From positions 148,731-212,730 of the forward strand of contig NZ_QLMC01000006.1 of the NCBI RefSeq assembly GCF_003259745.1: 64,000 nucleotides of DNA, read 5' to 3'. Source of the DNA: Larkinella arboricola (GTDB taxonomy: Bacteria > Bacteroidota > Bacteroidia > Cytophagales > Spirosomataceae). Positions 37,447 to 46,407 of the stretch are shown piece by piece. The notes beneath the pieces were generated by a model that saw only the letters and a list, made by a program, of their open reading frames with translations, made no database searches and was not told the origin of the DNA. Every line of letters begins with the position of its first letter. Within the stretch, counting starts at the first letter, position 1. A program made the translations under genes and the position numbers.

Positions 37447-38087
37447 CGTTAGACGAACTAAAAAACAAACTATATGTGGCCGTGCTGTCGGACGTACTCG
37501 ATCAGTTGGGGTACACGAATCAGGCAACCCGCATCCCTTTTCACGCTTATACGGATATTCCCAAACTGCTCGGTCGCTGCAAAACGACGCTCTGGGCGGA
37601 TGTATTCGACGTTGACCCGAATCCGTACGACCTGGAACTGAAAGCCGTTGATTCCTGCCAGCCCGGCGATGTGCTGATTGCGGCCGCGGGCGGCTCCAAC
37701 CGTTCCGGAATCTGGGGCGAATTGCTCTCGACGGCGGCCCGCAACAGCGGTTGCGTGGGCGTGATCGTGCACGGCGGGGTCCGCGACATCGACAAAATGC
37801 GGGCCATGCAGTTTCCGGTTTTTGCCACCTCGCGCAATCCGTACGACAGCCAGAACCGTCAGCGGGTGATTGATATCGACGTGACGGTGGAAATCGACGG
37901 CGTTGCGTTCCGGCCCGGCGACCTGGTGATGGCCGACGAAGACGGTATTGTGGTCGTTCCCAAAGAAGTTGAAGAGCAGGTTATTGCGGCTGCGTTGCAG
38001 AAAGTTTCCGCCGAAAATACCACCCGCGACGCCATAAAAAACGGCATGAAAGCCGAAGAAGCTTACCAAACATTCGGAGTATTATGA
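37443..38087 (+). CDS. RraA / HMG aldolase-family protein
   Basis: A 214-residue protein of the RraA-like fold, which includes 4-hydroxy-4-methyl-2-oxoglutarate aldolases and oxaloacetate decarboxylases. The substrate and metal site reads GELLSTAARNSGCVGVIV followed by HGGVRDID, with the Arg-Asp pair that binds pyruvate and Mg. VMADEDGIVVVP is also typical. In a catabolic operon an aldolase or decarboxylase releasing pyruvate is far more likely than an RNase E inhibitor, which this branch is not. It overlaps both neighbours by four bases (ATGA at each end). Confidence 0.87.
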   Translation: MTLDELKNKLYVAVLSDVLDQLGYTNQATRIPFHAYTDIPKLLGRCKTTLWADVFDVDPNPYDLELKAVDSCQPGDVLIAAAGGSNRSGIWGELLSTAARNSGCVGVIVHGGVRDIDKMRAMQFPVFATSRNPYDSQNRQRVIDIDVTVEIDGVAFRPGDLVMADEDGIVVVPKEVEEQVIAAALQKVSAENTTRDAIKNGMKAEEAYQTFGVL

Positions 38088-38482
38088 GCAAAAAAGAAGT
38101 AGTATCGGGAGCGAATCTCCCCAAAAGTCATTTGCCTTTTTCCCCCGGTATCATTTCGGGCGATTACCTGTTTGTGTCGGGTCAGGCGTCGGTAGATGAT
38201 ACTGGCGCGATTGTCAACGATACGTTTGAGGGCGAATGCCGCCGGTCGTTCGAGAACCTGAAACGGATTGTGGAAGCCGCCGGGGCCAGTCTGGACGATG
38301 CCGTGCAAGTCCGGAATTACGTCGGCAAGCAGGAATACCTGGCCGAATTCAACGCCATTTACCGGGATTATTTCGGTGCTCCCTATCCGGCCCGGACCAC
38401 GCTCATCGGCTGCCTCGGCGACCTGCTGAAGTTCGAGGTCGATGCCGTGATTTACATCGGAAAACCGACGGATAAAAAGTAG
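38084..38482 (+). CDS. RidA-family enamine/imine deaminase
   Basis: A 132-residue YjgF/YER057c/UK114 protein. The catalytic Arg in YPARTTL and Glu in KFEVDAV match the RidA active-site pair, so hydrolysis of reactive 2-aminoacrylate-type enamines is plausible. FSPGIISGDYLFVSGQ at about 24-39 is the family N-terminus. The ATG overlaps the RraA stop as ATGA. Together with the PLP enzyme at 35070 it suggests that an amino-group elimination step belongs to the pathway. The enzyme may instead be a pathway hydrolase with its own substrate, as in some aromatic catabolic operons. Confidence 0.9.
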   Translation: MSKKEVVSGANLPKSHLPFSPGIISGDYLFVSGQASVDDTGAIVNDTFEGECRRSFENLKRIVEAAGASLDDAVQVRNYVGKQEYLAEFNAIYRDYFGAPYPARTTLIGCLGDLLKFEVDAVIYIGKPTDKK

Positions 38483-38554
38483 GAAGGGCAAACCGCTTTG
38501 CCGGAACGTCTCACGTACCAAAATCGTCGAAAACCGTTATTCCGTTTGACTACC

Positions 38555-39385
38555 ATGCATTATACCGTCGAAAAACTCCTTCATGTGCCGTACTATACCG
38601 AGGGTCCGGCCGTGGATCGGGACGGAAATTTGTATTTTACCAACCTGACCGGGGGCGAAATTGGGCGGCTGGACGCCGGGGGCGGCTATTCTGTTTGGGG
38701 AAAAACCGGCTGTCCCAACGGGCAGCTCATTCTCCCGAACGGTTCGCACCGGGTGTGTGACCCACAACGCGCAGCCATTCTCCAGTTTGGCCGGGACGGA
38801 AATTTCGAAAAGGTGATTGTAGAAGGTCATTGCGCCGGAACGACCGTTTATTCTCCCAATGACCTGATTGCCGATTCTGGCGGGAATCTGTATTTCACCG
38901 ACTCGGTTCGAACGTCCGGAAACGTATTTTTCAAAGGCGCTGACGGAACGGAACGGGTGGTTGCCACCGGCATTGATTACCCCAACGGGCTGGCGCTATC
39001 TGCCGATCAAACGCGGCTTTTCGTGGCCGAAAGTTATCAAAACCGCATTCTGGTGATCGAGCTGGCCGAACCGGGCGTTCGCCAATCCGACGTGCGGGTT
39101 TTTGCCAGCCTGCCGACGCACCCGGCCGGAAATCCAATCGGCAATCTGCCCGACGGTCTGGCGTTTGATCGGCAGGGCCGCTTGTGGGTCGCCCACTACG
39201 GTATGCAGGCCATTCAGGTACTGTCGGCGCAGGGCGACTGGCTTTTTTCCCTGGATACCACCCTGCCGTTGACCAGCAATCTCTGCTTTATCGACGACCA
39301 GCCGCACTGCCAGACGGTTCTGGTGACCGGCGGTTTTGGCGAACCGGGACCGGGCGGGGTGGTTCTGGTTACGGTTTATCCCTAA
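38555..39385 (+). CDS. SMP-30/gluconolactonase-family lactonase
   Basis: A 276-residue six-bladed propeller of the SMP-30/LRE type. Metal-binding landmarks are present: TEGPAVDRDGNLYFTN (Glu on blade 1), PNDLIADSGGNLYFTDS (Asn/Asp), DYPNGLALSADQ and LPDGLAFDRQGRLWVAHYG. It would open a sugar lactone, most likely one formed by the SDR or aldo-keto reductase of the operon. I chose ATG 38555 because the propeller begins right after it; the upstream in-frame extension is polar and unlike the family. There is no signal peptide. The gap to the RidA gene is 72 bases. Confidence 0.85.
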   Translation: MHYTVEKLLHVPYYTEGPAVDRDGNLYFTNLTGGEIGRLDAGGGYSVWGKTGCPNGQLILPNGSHRVCDPQRAAILQFGRDGNFEKVIVEGHCAGTTVYSPNDLIADSGGNLYFTDSVRTSGNVFFKGADGTERVVATGIDYPNGLALSADQTRLFVAESYQNRILVIELAEPGVRQSDVRVFASLPTHPAGNPIGNLPDGLAFDRQGRLWVAHYGMQAIQVLSAQGDWLFSLDTTLPLTSNLCFIDDQPHCQTVLVTGGFGEPGPGGVVLVTVYP

Positions 39386-39396
39386 TCTGTCGAATT

Positions 39397-40455
39397 ATGA
39401 ACTATGCTTATCTTTTTATACTGGTTATGTTGACTGCTTTAAAAACCGTAGCTCAACCGGCTATCGAGTGGACTGAATTACCGGCGCTCCCGGGCGGAAA
39501 AGGCTGGGCCGGGATGTATGCGGGGGTGAGCCACGGGGCGCTGATTTGCCTGGGTGGCGCCAATTTTCCCGAGAAATACCCCTGGGAAGGCGGGAAGAAG
39601 AAGTGGTACGATGAAATATACGTGCTTGCCGATGGGAAAAACTGGCAAAAAGCAACGGAAAAGCTGCCCGTTCCGGCAGGTTACGGGGTGACGGTTTCCT
39701 ACCAGAATACGGTTATTCTGATTGGCGGCAGTAACGAAAACAGCCACCTGAACCGGGTAATGGGGTACGAATGGAACGGAAAACGCCTGCAAACTTCCCA
39801 GTACCCCGATTTGCCGACCTCCCTGGCCAACATGGCCGGCACGCTGGTTGGCGATGTAATTGTCATTGCGGGCGGAAGTGTGTCGCCGACGGGGGCGGCC
39901 TTGAAAAAATGCTACGTGCTGGACCTGAAAAACCGTTCGGCGGGCTGGCAGGAAATTGAGCCCTGGCCGGGACCGGAGCGGTTGTTTCCGGTGTGTACCG
40001 TTTACCAGGGCGACTTCTACCTGTTTGGGGGCGAAACCGTGGGGCTGAATTCCAAAGGTGAAAAATACCGGTCTATTCTGCTGGATGCCTACCGTTTACG
40101 ACTTGATCGGAAAAACGGCCAATGGGCTGCTTCGTGGCAGTTGCTGGCACCGATGCCCCGGGGAATGTCGGCGGGCGGCACGGTTTTACCAATCCTGAAC
40201 AACGACCGGTTTCTGTTCTGGGGCGGAGTCGATGCCGTTACGGCGGCTTATAAACACCCGGCGAGCCATCCCGGAATTATTCAAAGTCTGCTGTATTATT
40301 TTCCGGAAACCGATAGCTGGGAGTTTATTGGCGAGCAAACCCGTATTCCGTCGCGGGTGACGCTGCCGGTGGTGTTCTGGAACAATCAGTGGGTGTACGT
40401 GAGCGGAGAAATCAAACCGGGGATTCGGACCCCTTCGGTCGTGAGTGTAAAATAA
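39397..40455 (+). CDS. Exported NanM-like kelch protein (nonulosonate mutarotase type)
   Basis: A 352-residue kelch propeller with a signal peptide (1-19, ending KTVAQ). It starts at ATG 39397, because the longer frame overlaps the lactonase and has no signal. Blades such as LICLGGANFPEKYPWEGGKK, YGVTVSYQNTVILIGGSNE and GDFYLFGGETV, and the early GANFP motif, match the N-acetylneuraminate epimerase family (NanM), which interconverts anomers of sialic acid in the periplasm. In a cluster of sialidase-like proteins and a NanA-like aldolase, this is the strongest hint that the substrate is a nonulosonic acid. The stop overlaps the next ATG by one base. Confidence 0.83.
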   Translation: MNYAYLFILVMLTALKTVAQPAIEWTELPALPGGKGWAGMYAGVSHGALICLGGANFPEKYPWEGGKKKWYDEIYVLADGKNWQKATEKLPVPAGYGVTVSYQNTVILIGGSNENSHLNRVMGYEWNGKRLQTSQYPDLPTSLANMAGTLVGDVIVIAGGSVSPTGAALKKCYVLDLKNRSAGWQEIEPWPGPERLFPVCTVYQGDFYLFGGETVGLNSKGEKYRSILLDAYRLRLDRKNGQWAASWQLLAPMPRGMSAGGTVLPILNNDRFLFWGGVDAVTAAYKHPASHPGIIQSLLYYFPETDSWEFIGEQTRIPSRVTLPVVFWNNQWVYVSGEIKPGIRTPSVVSVK

Positions 40456-41405
40456 TGGAATCAACGATGAAGTATACGCTTTTTGGGGAGTATCGGTTTT
40501 CGCAGCTCACGCTCGGAACCGTTCAGTTAGGCATGCAGTACGGTATCTCCAACTCGGCGGGCGTACCCGACCCGTCCGAACGTTTCCGGATGCTGGAGTA
40601 CGCGGTTCAGGCCGGGATCAACACCGTCGATACGGCCCGGCAATATGGTCAATCGGAGCAGGTGCTCGGTGATTTTCTGGAACAAACCGCTGAAAGCGAT
40701 AGCCTGAATCTGGTTTCAAAGTTTAAAATCAATCCGGATGTATTGCATGACCCGGAGCGGGCGTGGGTGTCGGTGCGCGATAGCGTAGCAGAATCGCTGA
40801 AGGCGCTGCGAGTCAGCCAGTTGCCGGTTTGTCTGCTGCATAAAGGAGCCGAACCGATGGGGGAGGTGATGAAAATTCTGCCCACCCTTCTGTACCGCCT
40901 GAAAGAAGAAGGACTGATTGCCATTGGGGGCGTTTCGGCGTATTATCCGGAGGATGTGGACGCATGTCTAACGGAAACCGTGATTGAAGCGCTCCAGATT
41001 CCGGTGAATATTTTTGATCAGCGGCTTTTGCAGCGCGGTACGCTGGCACGGTTGCAATCGAAGCTGGTTTTTGCCCGCAGCGTGTTTTTGCAGGGCCTTT
41101 TTTTCATGGACCCCGCGCAGTTGACCGGCAACCTGACTGGCGCTAAACCGTATTTAGAGCAACTGCAAAAGCTGGCGGAACAGGCCCGGATGACGGTGGC
41201 CCAACTCGCTTTTTCGTTCGTGCGGGATTTCTCCGCTGTAGACAGTATAGTATTTGGAGCCGTTAACGAGATGCAGGTTCGGCAGAACGTCGAGCTGCTG
41301 GCGGGGCCGCCTGTTCCGCCGGCCGTACTGGCTGATATTCAGGCATTTTTTGGGCATGTAGAAGAAGAAATCATCACGCCCGGCCTGTGGGCTCCGGCCA
41401 CATAG
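40455..41405 (+). CDS. Aldo-keto reductase
   Basis: A 316-residue NAD(P)H-dependent oxidoreductase. The catalytic tetrad is visible: Asp59 and Tyr64 in NTVDTARQYGQSE, Lys89 in VSKFKIN and His129 in CLLHKGAE. The length and LGTVQLGMQYG start are of the L-fucose dehydrogenase / D-threo-aldose dehydrogenase branch. It is translated from an ATG that shares a base with the previous stop (TAATG). It would reduce or oxidise a sugar aldehyde or a hydroxyl at C1 giving the lactone substrate of the SMP-30 enzyme. Confidence 0.87.
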   Translation: MESTMKYTLFGEYRFSQLTLGTVQLGMQYGISNSAGVPDPSERFRMLEYAVQAGINTVDTARQYGQSEQVLGDFLEQTAESDSLNLVSKFKINPDVLHDPERAWVSVRDSVAESLKALRVSQLPVCLLHKGAEPMGEVMKILPTLLYRLKEEGLIAIGGVSAYYPEDVDACLTETVIEALQIPVNIFDQRLLQRGTLARLQSKLVFARSVFLQGLFFMDPAQLTGNLTGAKPYLEQLQKLAEQARMTVAQLAFSFVRDFSAVDSIVFGAVNEMQVRQNVELLAGPPVPPAVLADIQAFFGHVEEEIITPGLWAPAT

Positions 41406-41439
41406 GTTCGGCGGTTTTTACACTTTGTAACCGTTTATT

Positions 41440-42231
41440 ATGAATTCATTGTTCAGTTTGACCGGTAAGGTCGCTATTGTAACCGGCGGGGCAGGTTTTT
41501 TCGGCACACCCATTTCTCTGGCGCTGGCCGAAGCCGGGGCACAGGTTGTTATTGCCTCGCGGGATGGCGAGAAGTGCCGGAAATTTGCCGAAACTCTTCA
41601 GGAAAAAGGCTTGCTGGCCGAAGGCATGGCCCTGGATCTGGAAGAAGAAACCTCGATTCGGCAGTTCGTTCAGGCGGTTAAAGAGCAGTTTGGCCGGATT
41701 GATGTGCTGGTCAACAATGCGGTTTCGCGGGACGGTTTTCAGAATCTGGAAGACATTGACAAGGCAAGCTGGGAAAAAGCCCAGCGGATTAATTCCACCG
41801 GGCTGGTGCTGATTACGCAGGCTGTCGTTGAAGTGATGAAACCGCAGCGGTCGGGGAGCATCATCAACATCAGCTCGATTCAGGGGGCGGTCGGCCCCAA
41901 TTTCCCGGTTTATGGCAATACGGGCATGACCAGCCCGGTCAATTACACATACGACAAATGGGGCATGGTGGGCTTTACGAAGTGGCTGGCGAATTATTAC
42001 GGAAAAGACAACATCCGGGCCAACTGCATCAGTCCCGGCGGGTACGGTCCGGGGGTGGCGCAAATGAGCGGAAAAGATGAATTTATCGAAAACTACAAGC
42101 GGCTGACGCCTTTGGGTCGCTTCGCCGACGATGACGATATCAAAGGGCCGGTTGTCTTTATGGCGTCGGATGCGTCCGCTTTTGTTACCGGTCAGAATCT
42201 GCTGGTCGATGGCGGCTGGACCAGCTGGTAA
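41440..42231 (+). CDS. Short-chain dehydrogenase/reductase
   Basis: A 263-residue SDR and the last gene of the catabolic run. TGGAGFFGTPIS (15-26) is the cofactor motif, with Phe-Phe in place of Gly-Ile; NNAVSRDGF is at about 89-97, the catalytic Ser is in NISSIQGAVG, and Tyr/Lys in NYTYDKWGM. Arg after strand 2 (VIASRDGEK) suggests NADP or mixed use. An insertion of about 10 residues before the Tyr (PVYGNTGMTSPVNY) separates it from the SDR at 34258, so they are not duplicates. It probably oxidises a sugar hydroxyl. No clear terminator is seen directly after it. Confidence 0.87.
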   Translation: MNSLFSLTGKVAIVTGGAGFFGTPISLALAEAGAQVVIASRDGEKCRKFAETLQEKGLLAEGMALDLEEETSIRQFVQAVKEQFGRIDVLVNNAVSRDGFQNLEDIDKASWEKAQRINSTGLVLITQAVVEVMKPQRSGSIINISSIQGAVGPNFPVYGNTGMTSPVNYTYDKWGMVGFTKWLANYYGKDNIRANCISPGGYGPGVAQMSGKDEFIENYKRLTPLGRFADDDDIKGPVVFMASDASAFVTGQNLLVDGGWTSW

Positions 42232-42487
42232 TGGGAAACACACCTTTTTGAACGGCTATGCTGACCCGGGTAGGTCCTGGATGCCTTGTCTTAATAAAAC
42301 GTTACCCTTGTAAACAACCTGTTGCTGACGCTATCTTTTTAAATGGCAAATGACTGTCTGCCAACTCTTCATTGGTAGGCCCTCCGGGATCATCATCGGT
42401 TTTTAAACAAATTACGCAGACAGGGATTTATAGAAGAGAGCCGTAGCATTTCGCCAACGGCTTTATGAACGAACCATTAAGCGTGTT

Positions 42488-42859
42488 ATGCAACAAGACC
42501 CGAATCTCGACAACGTGCGACTCGACATTGAGGCCGTTGGATTTACCCTGGACGATGACCTGAAAGCCTCCGTACTCGATGCGCTGACCAAGCTTCAGCG
42601 TTATTATAAAGGGGATGTCATTACGGCCGACGTGTATTTAAAACTGGAACCCAACCAGCGCAACAACGAAAAGCATGTGGGCATCAAATACGGTGTACCC
42701 GGCAACGATGTATTTGCCGACGACTCCGGCGACGACTGGTACGGCTTGCTCAACACCGTTGCGGCCAAGTTACAGCGTCAATTGGAAAAGCGCTTCGGCA
42801 ACCACACCAACGATAACCGGGCTGACCTGGACGAAATTGATCCGGCCAGTTTAGCCTAG
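42488..42859 (+). CDS. hpf: Ribosome hibernation-promoting factor, short form
   Basis: A 123-residue HPF/RaiA-type protein. The conserved beta-alpha-beta-beta-beta-alpha fold is visible: VRLDIEAVGFTLDDDLKASV, then ADVYLKLEPN, and the helix LLNTVAAKLQRQLEKRFGN. The length is that of short HPF, without the dimerising C-terminal domain. It would bind the small subunit and inactivate ribosomes in stationary phase. It stands alone between the catabolic operon and a large gap. Many Bacteroidota HPFs are about 100 residues; the acidic tail of 15 residues is extra. Confidence 0.8.
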   Translation: MQQDPNLDNVRLDIEAVGFTLDDDLKASVLDALTKLQRYYKGDVITADVYLKLEPNQRNNEKHVGIKYGVPGNDVFADDSGDDWYGLLNTVAAKLQRQLEKRFGNHTNDNRADLDEIDPASLA

Positions 42860-42876
42860 ATTTATCTTTATCTATC

Positions 42877-42920
42877 CAGTCGCCCGGTTTTCGAAGTGAA
42901 GACCGGGCGACTGCATTTCT
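42877..42920 (+). terminator. Probable terminator after hpf
   Basis: A perfect 12-bp stem (CAGTCGCCCGGT with ACCGGGCGACTG) and a 13-base loop lie 17 bases after the hpf stop. The following CATTTCT is a weak T-run, so termination may be partial. Confidence 0.6.
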
Positions 42921-43641
42921 GATGAATAATTTTGGGCTTTTAAACTGCTCCGTTGAAGCCTTTCTTCTACTCCTATTTCTGATCAGGCTGTAGTTGAAGA
43001 CTCTTTTCAAAGGTGTTTTTTAGCCCCTTGCTCATCACACCAATATTGTATAGATTCTCCTAAATAGTAGCTTCATCCGACGATTCTCATCAAAAAAACA
43101 GGATGATTCGTATTCTCCTGCTTCTGATTACCGAACAGAATTTACGAAAGATGTCCAAAGGAGGCAAGATATATATGGTTTTAAGTATGCACCTGTCAAT
43201 AGGTATAAATACCGTATACTAAGATAGTGTTTTTTTATAATGACACTATAAATATATGTCAATGAGGTTAATTAGATTTGAAAAAAAGTTACTAAAACCC
43301 TCAACAGTGACCGCTCTTTAGGCTATTCGACCTCTTATGAACATCAACTTCTTGCGGCTCATTGCATTTCCCTTAAAATCGTTCTCGTATTTAAAAATAA
43401 TGATTCTTACTTCACTGCCTACTCTTCACGCTTGTTTCTACAATTCGCGGAGATAAATGCTAGAATGTACTGATCGTTTTACTCATAGTTTTTTATATAA
43501 ATAAAAAACTGACGGGTGGTTGCTTGCCGCCATATGGTGATCGTCAATTTCAAACTGGACTGGAGTTAGTAGCGGTATACGTTTAAAGTCATCCATAAAT
43601 AGTTTATGAAAGCCACGTCCTGATTCGATTACGGTTCCACC
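42921..43641. other. Non-coding gap
   Basis: About 720 AT-rich bases without a supported gene. No tRNA, hairpin with T-run or repeat stands out by eye. The right end should contain the promoter of the next gene; I could not pick one box with confidence. Confidence 0.5.
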
Positions 43642-46266
43642 ATGCACCACCTTTTACGTTCCTGCCTGCTCGGTTTTCTGCTTTTGATTAGCTTCATTGG
43701 CAGGTCCCAATCCACATCCCGTATCCGGCAAGCGCCCGCGCCGGAGTGGCGTTTGCCCGTTCAACCGGGTGGCCATATGCCATCGGCCAAAACAGTAACC
43801 CAAGGGTACTTTGTTTCCTTAATTGACATTCAGACACATCTGGAAAAAAAGGCGCAGTATGTTCACCTGATCCGTGAAATCATCTCGCCGACGGGTGTTC
43901 AATATGGCTCAGAGGTTTCTGTGCTGTTTAACCCAGCTTATGAACAGCTGACCTTTCATAGTCTAACCATTCACCGCGATGGCAAAGCCCGGACGGTACT
44001 CAGGCCGGAAATGATTAAGGTCGCACCATTGGAATCCGAACGGGATCGCTTTGTGTATTATGGCCTTTTTTCGGCCTCCATTCATTTGGAAGATATTCGC
44101 AAGGGCGACCGCATCGAGTATGCCTACACGATAACGGGTAGAAACCCCATTCTGGGGGCCGCCTATTCCGATGACATCTATTTTACGGCATCAGATCCCT
44201 TACCACACCGTCACCACGTTCTGATCAGTAACTCCAGCCGGGCGTTGTCGTTCCGGTCCTTTAACCAGCCACCTTCATACCGCACGATTAAGCAAGGCGA
44301 ACAGACCGTATACGAGTGGAATGCATACGATCTAAAGCCCATCTCGCCGGAAGATTATATGCCCGCCTGGACGGATGCTGCTCCCCATTTACAAATTAGC
44401 GAGTTCAATAGCTGGTCGTCGGTGGTGGATTGGGCCCAGCCCCTCTACCAGGTTGCTGCGGCTTCACCGGCTTTACTGCAACTCGTGCAGGAGTGGAAGC
44501 ACCAGAGCCAGGGGAATGCGCTTGCGTATTTACAACAGGCCGTCGCTTTTGTCCAGAATGACATTCGGTACCTGGGCATTGAAATGGGTGACTACTCCCA
44601 TCAACCACACTTGCCCGAGCAGGTGCTACGTCAGCGGTATGGGGATTGTAAAGATAAATCCCTGCTGCTTTGTACACTGCTGAAGGCGGGTGGTCTGCCA
44701 GCCTATCCGGCTTTAACCAATACCATCAATGGAGGTGAATTGAATCGTTTATTACCGGCGCCAACGGTGTTCAACCATGTCATTGTTTGGACTTCGCTCA
44801 ATGGCAAAACCGTCTGGATTGATCCTACGCTGACCAGCCAGCATTGGCAGGATGGCTACTATATTCCTCCCTACGGCCATGCCCTGGTGATCCGGCCAGG
44901 AGAGAAAATGCTTCAGCCGGTAGCGTCTGCCCATCGGGGCAAAGTTCAAATTTCAGAAACGTTTACGATACCATCCCCCCGCACTCCTGACTCGCCAGCA
45001 CGCTTATATGTGGAGTCTGTCTACAGCCACAACCACGCGGAAGATCTTCGTAATCAGCTCGCTAGCCAGAGCCAGGCCGACCTGGAGAAGTCATACTTAG
45101 CCTTTTACCAGCAGACCTATCCCGATCAGCAGGTAGAATCTCTGGATTCGATTATGATTCGCGAACGGGCCTCTACCCACAATCTGGTTACAAACGAAAG
45201 CTATCAGATTAGCAATTTCTGGGAGAAGGATAGCGCAACGGGGCAATCGATCTTAACGATTCGCGGTAATGTACTTGCCAATAACCTGCGGGAGTTACCC
45301 AGAGTAGCCCGAAAATATCCCTTAGCACTCACATTTCCGTATGAACTGGAATATACCATCCGTTTAAAATTACCGGAAGACTGGAATAGTAACACCGACT
45401 CCTGGAAGATTCGCCGAAACTCCTACGAGATTGATTTTACGAGCATTTACTATCCAGCGGACAGCCTCATAACGCTCCACTACCGGTATAAAACATTAAA
45501 AGATCATGTACCGGTGGAGGAGATCAAGAACTACCGGGCGGATCTGGATAAACTAACGCAGGAGCTAAACTATCAACTATCGTTTAACGAAAATGCTTCT
45601 ACCCAGGCTGAAGAGTTTCACTGGGCAACGGTTTTGATCGTCCTGATAGCCTTTGTAGGGTTTGGCTGGCTTGGCTGGCGGACCTATCATTATGATCGTC
45701 CTATACCAATCGAAAGAGAAATTGATCCTCCCCTGCCTATTGGTGGATGGTTAGTCCTGATGGGGATTGGGATTGCGCTCTCCCCCCTGCTGATTGGGTA
45801 TGATCTTTTATCCTCTCCTTTATTTCGAACCCTCACCTGGGAAACCATCGAGGCCAGATGGCCGAATCAGAAAGTACTAGCCTACGGTATTTTCTACGCC
45901 GAACTGCTGGTAAATGTGTTCCTGGTTTGTTCGTCTGTTCTGATGGGGATTTTATTTTTTGGGCGACGGAATACATTTCCCTTTCTTTACAGCCGGTTTC
46001 TGGTGCTTAGATTTGCGCTACTGCTGGCCGATGCGATCTTAATAGAGCAACTTCTGGGGCTTTCCCTAGACAAAGAAACCATTCGAGATGTGTTACGGAC
46101 CTTGTTTCATGCCATAATCTGGATACCTTATTTACTACGGTCGCAACGGGTGCAAAAAACCTTCGTCAAGAGCGATCAAAATCGATTGTCCAGTAACGAC
46201 GAGCTTGTATCCATTATAAGCTCAATTTCAGAAAATGATGCTTCACAAGATCGGCCGCAAACATGA
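43642..46266 (+). CDS. Exported DUF3857/transglutaminase-like membrane protein
   Basis: An 874-residue protein in four parts. A signal peptide covers about 1-23. A DUF3857 beta domain follows (about 50-240), then a transglutaminase-like core (about 265-400) with the catalytic triad Cys336 (RYGDCKDKS), His379 (FNHVIVW) and Asp394 (WIDPTL). A beta domain of about 200 residues leads to a C-terminal membrane part: one segment near 668-685, then four segments of DUF2569 type beginning PIGGWLVLMGIGIA (about 703-850). DUF3857/transglutaminase proteins are frequent in Bacteroidota; the added DUF2569-like membrane domain is less usual. The enzyme part faces the periplasm. Substrate unknown; peptide hydrolysis rather than cross-linking is possible. 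Confidence 0.87.
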   Translation: MHHLLRSCLLGFLLLISFIGRSQSTSRIRQAPAPEWRLPVQPGGHMPSAKTVTQGYFVSLIDIQTHLEKKAQYVHLIREIISPTGVQYGSEVSVLFNPAYEQLTFHSLTIHRDGKARTVLRPEMIKVAPLESERDRFVYYGLFSASIHLEDIRKGDRIEYAYTITGRNPILGAAYSDDIYFTASDPLPHRHHVLISNSSRALSFRSFNQPPSYRTIKQGEQTVYEWNAYDLKPISPEDYMPAWTDAAPHLQISEFNSWSSVVDWAQPLYQVAAASPALLQLVQEWKHQSQGNALAYLQQAVAFVQNDIRYLGIEMGDYSHQPHLPEQVLRQRYGDCKDKSLLLCTLLKAGGLPAYPALTNTINGGELNRLLPAPTVFNHVIVWTSLNGKTVWIDPTLTSQHWQDGYYIPPYGHALVIRPGEKMLQPVASAHRGKVQISETFTIPSPRTPDSPARLYVESVYSHNHAEDLRNQLASQSQADLEKSYLAFYQQTYPDQQVESLDSIMIRERASTHNLVTNESYQISNFWEKDSATGQSILTIRGNVLANNLRELPRVARKYPLALTFPYELEYTIRLKLPEDWNSNTDSWKIRRNSYEIDFTSIYYPADSLITLHYRYKTLKDHVPVEEIKNYRADLDKLTQELNYQLSFNENASTQAEEFHWATVLIVLIAFVGFGWLGWRTYHYDRPIPIEREIDPPLPIGGWLVLMGIGIALSPLLIGYDLLSSPLFRTLTWETIEARWPNQKVLAYGIFYAELLVNVFLVCSSVLMGILFFGRRNTFPFLYSRFLVLRFALLLADAILIEQLLGLSLDKETIRDVLRTLFHAIIWIPYLLRSQRVQKTFVKSDQNRLSSNDELVSIISSISENDASQDRPQT

Positions 46267-46347
46267 CGGATAAGCACCGACCCAATTAGCCGCATCAGAC
46301 TCATTTAGTAGTACTTCGGTTAATTTTTCATTTTAGAAAATAGTATG

Positions 46348-46407
46348 GCCGTTGCCTTAGACCTCTAAACATAGGAGGGGCTAGGGCAACGGCTCTCTTA
46401 TTTTTTA
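46348..46407 (+). terminator. Rho-independent terminator
   Basis: GCCGTTGCC pairs with GGGCAACGGC around an interrupted inner stem, followed by TCTCTTATTTTTT. It lies 80 bases after the transglutaminase-like gene and is the likely end of its transcript. Confidence 0.75.

Noticed and set aside
37443-38087. RNase E regulator reading of the RraA-like gene
   Set aside because: The aldolase/decarboxylase motif and catabolic context fit better, and this branch of the family is metabolic.
39184-39396. Upstream extension of the NanM-like gene
   Set aside because: It overlaps the lactonase gene and would bury the signal peptide; the ATG at 39397 is preferred.
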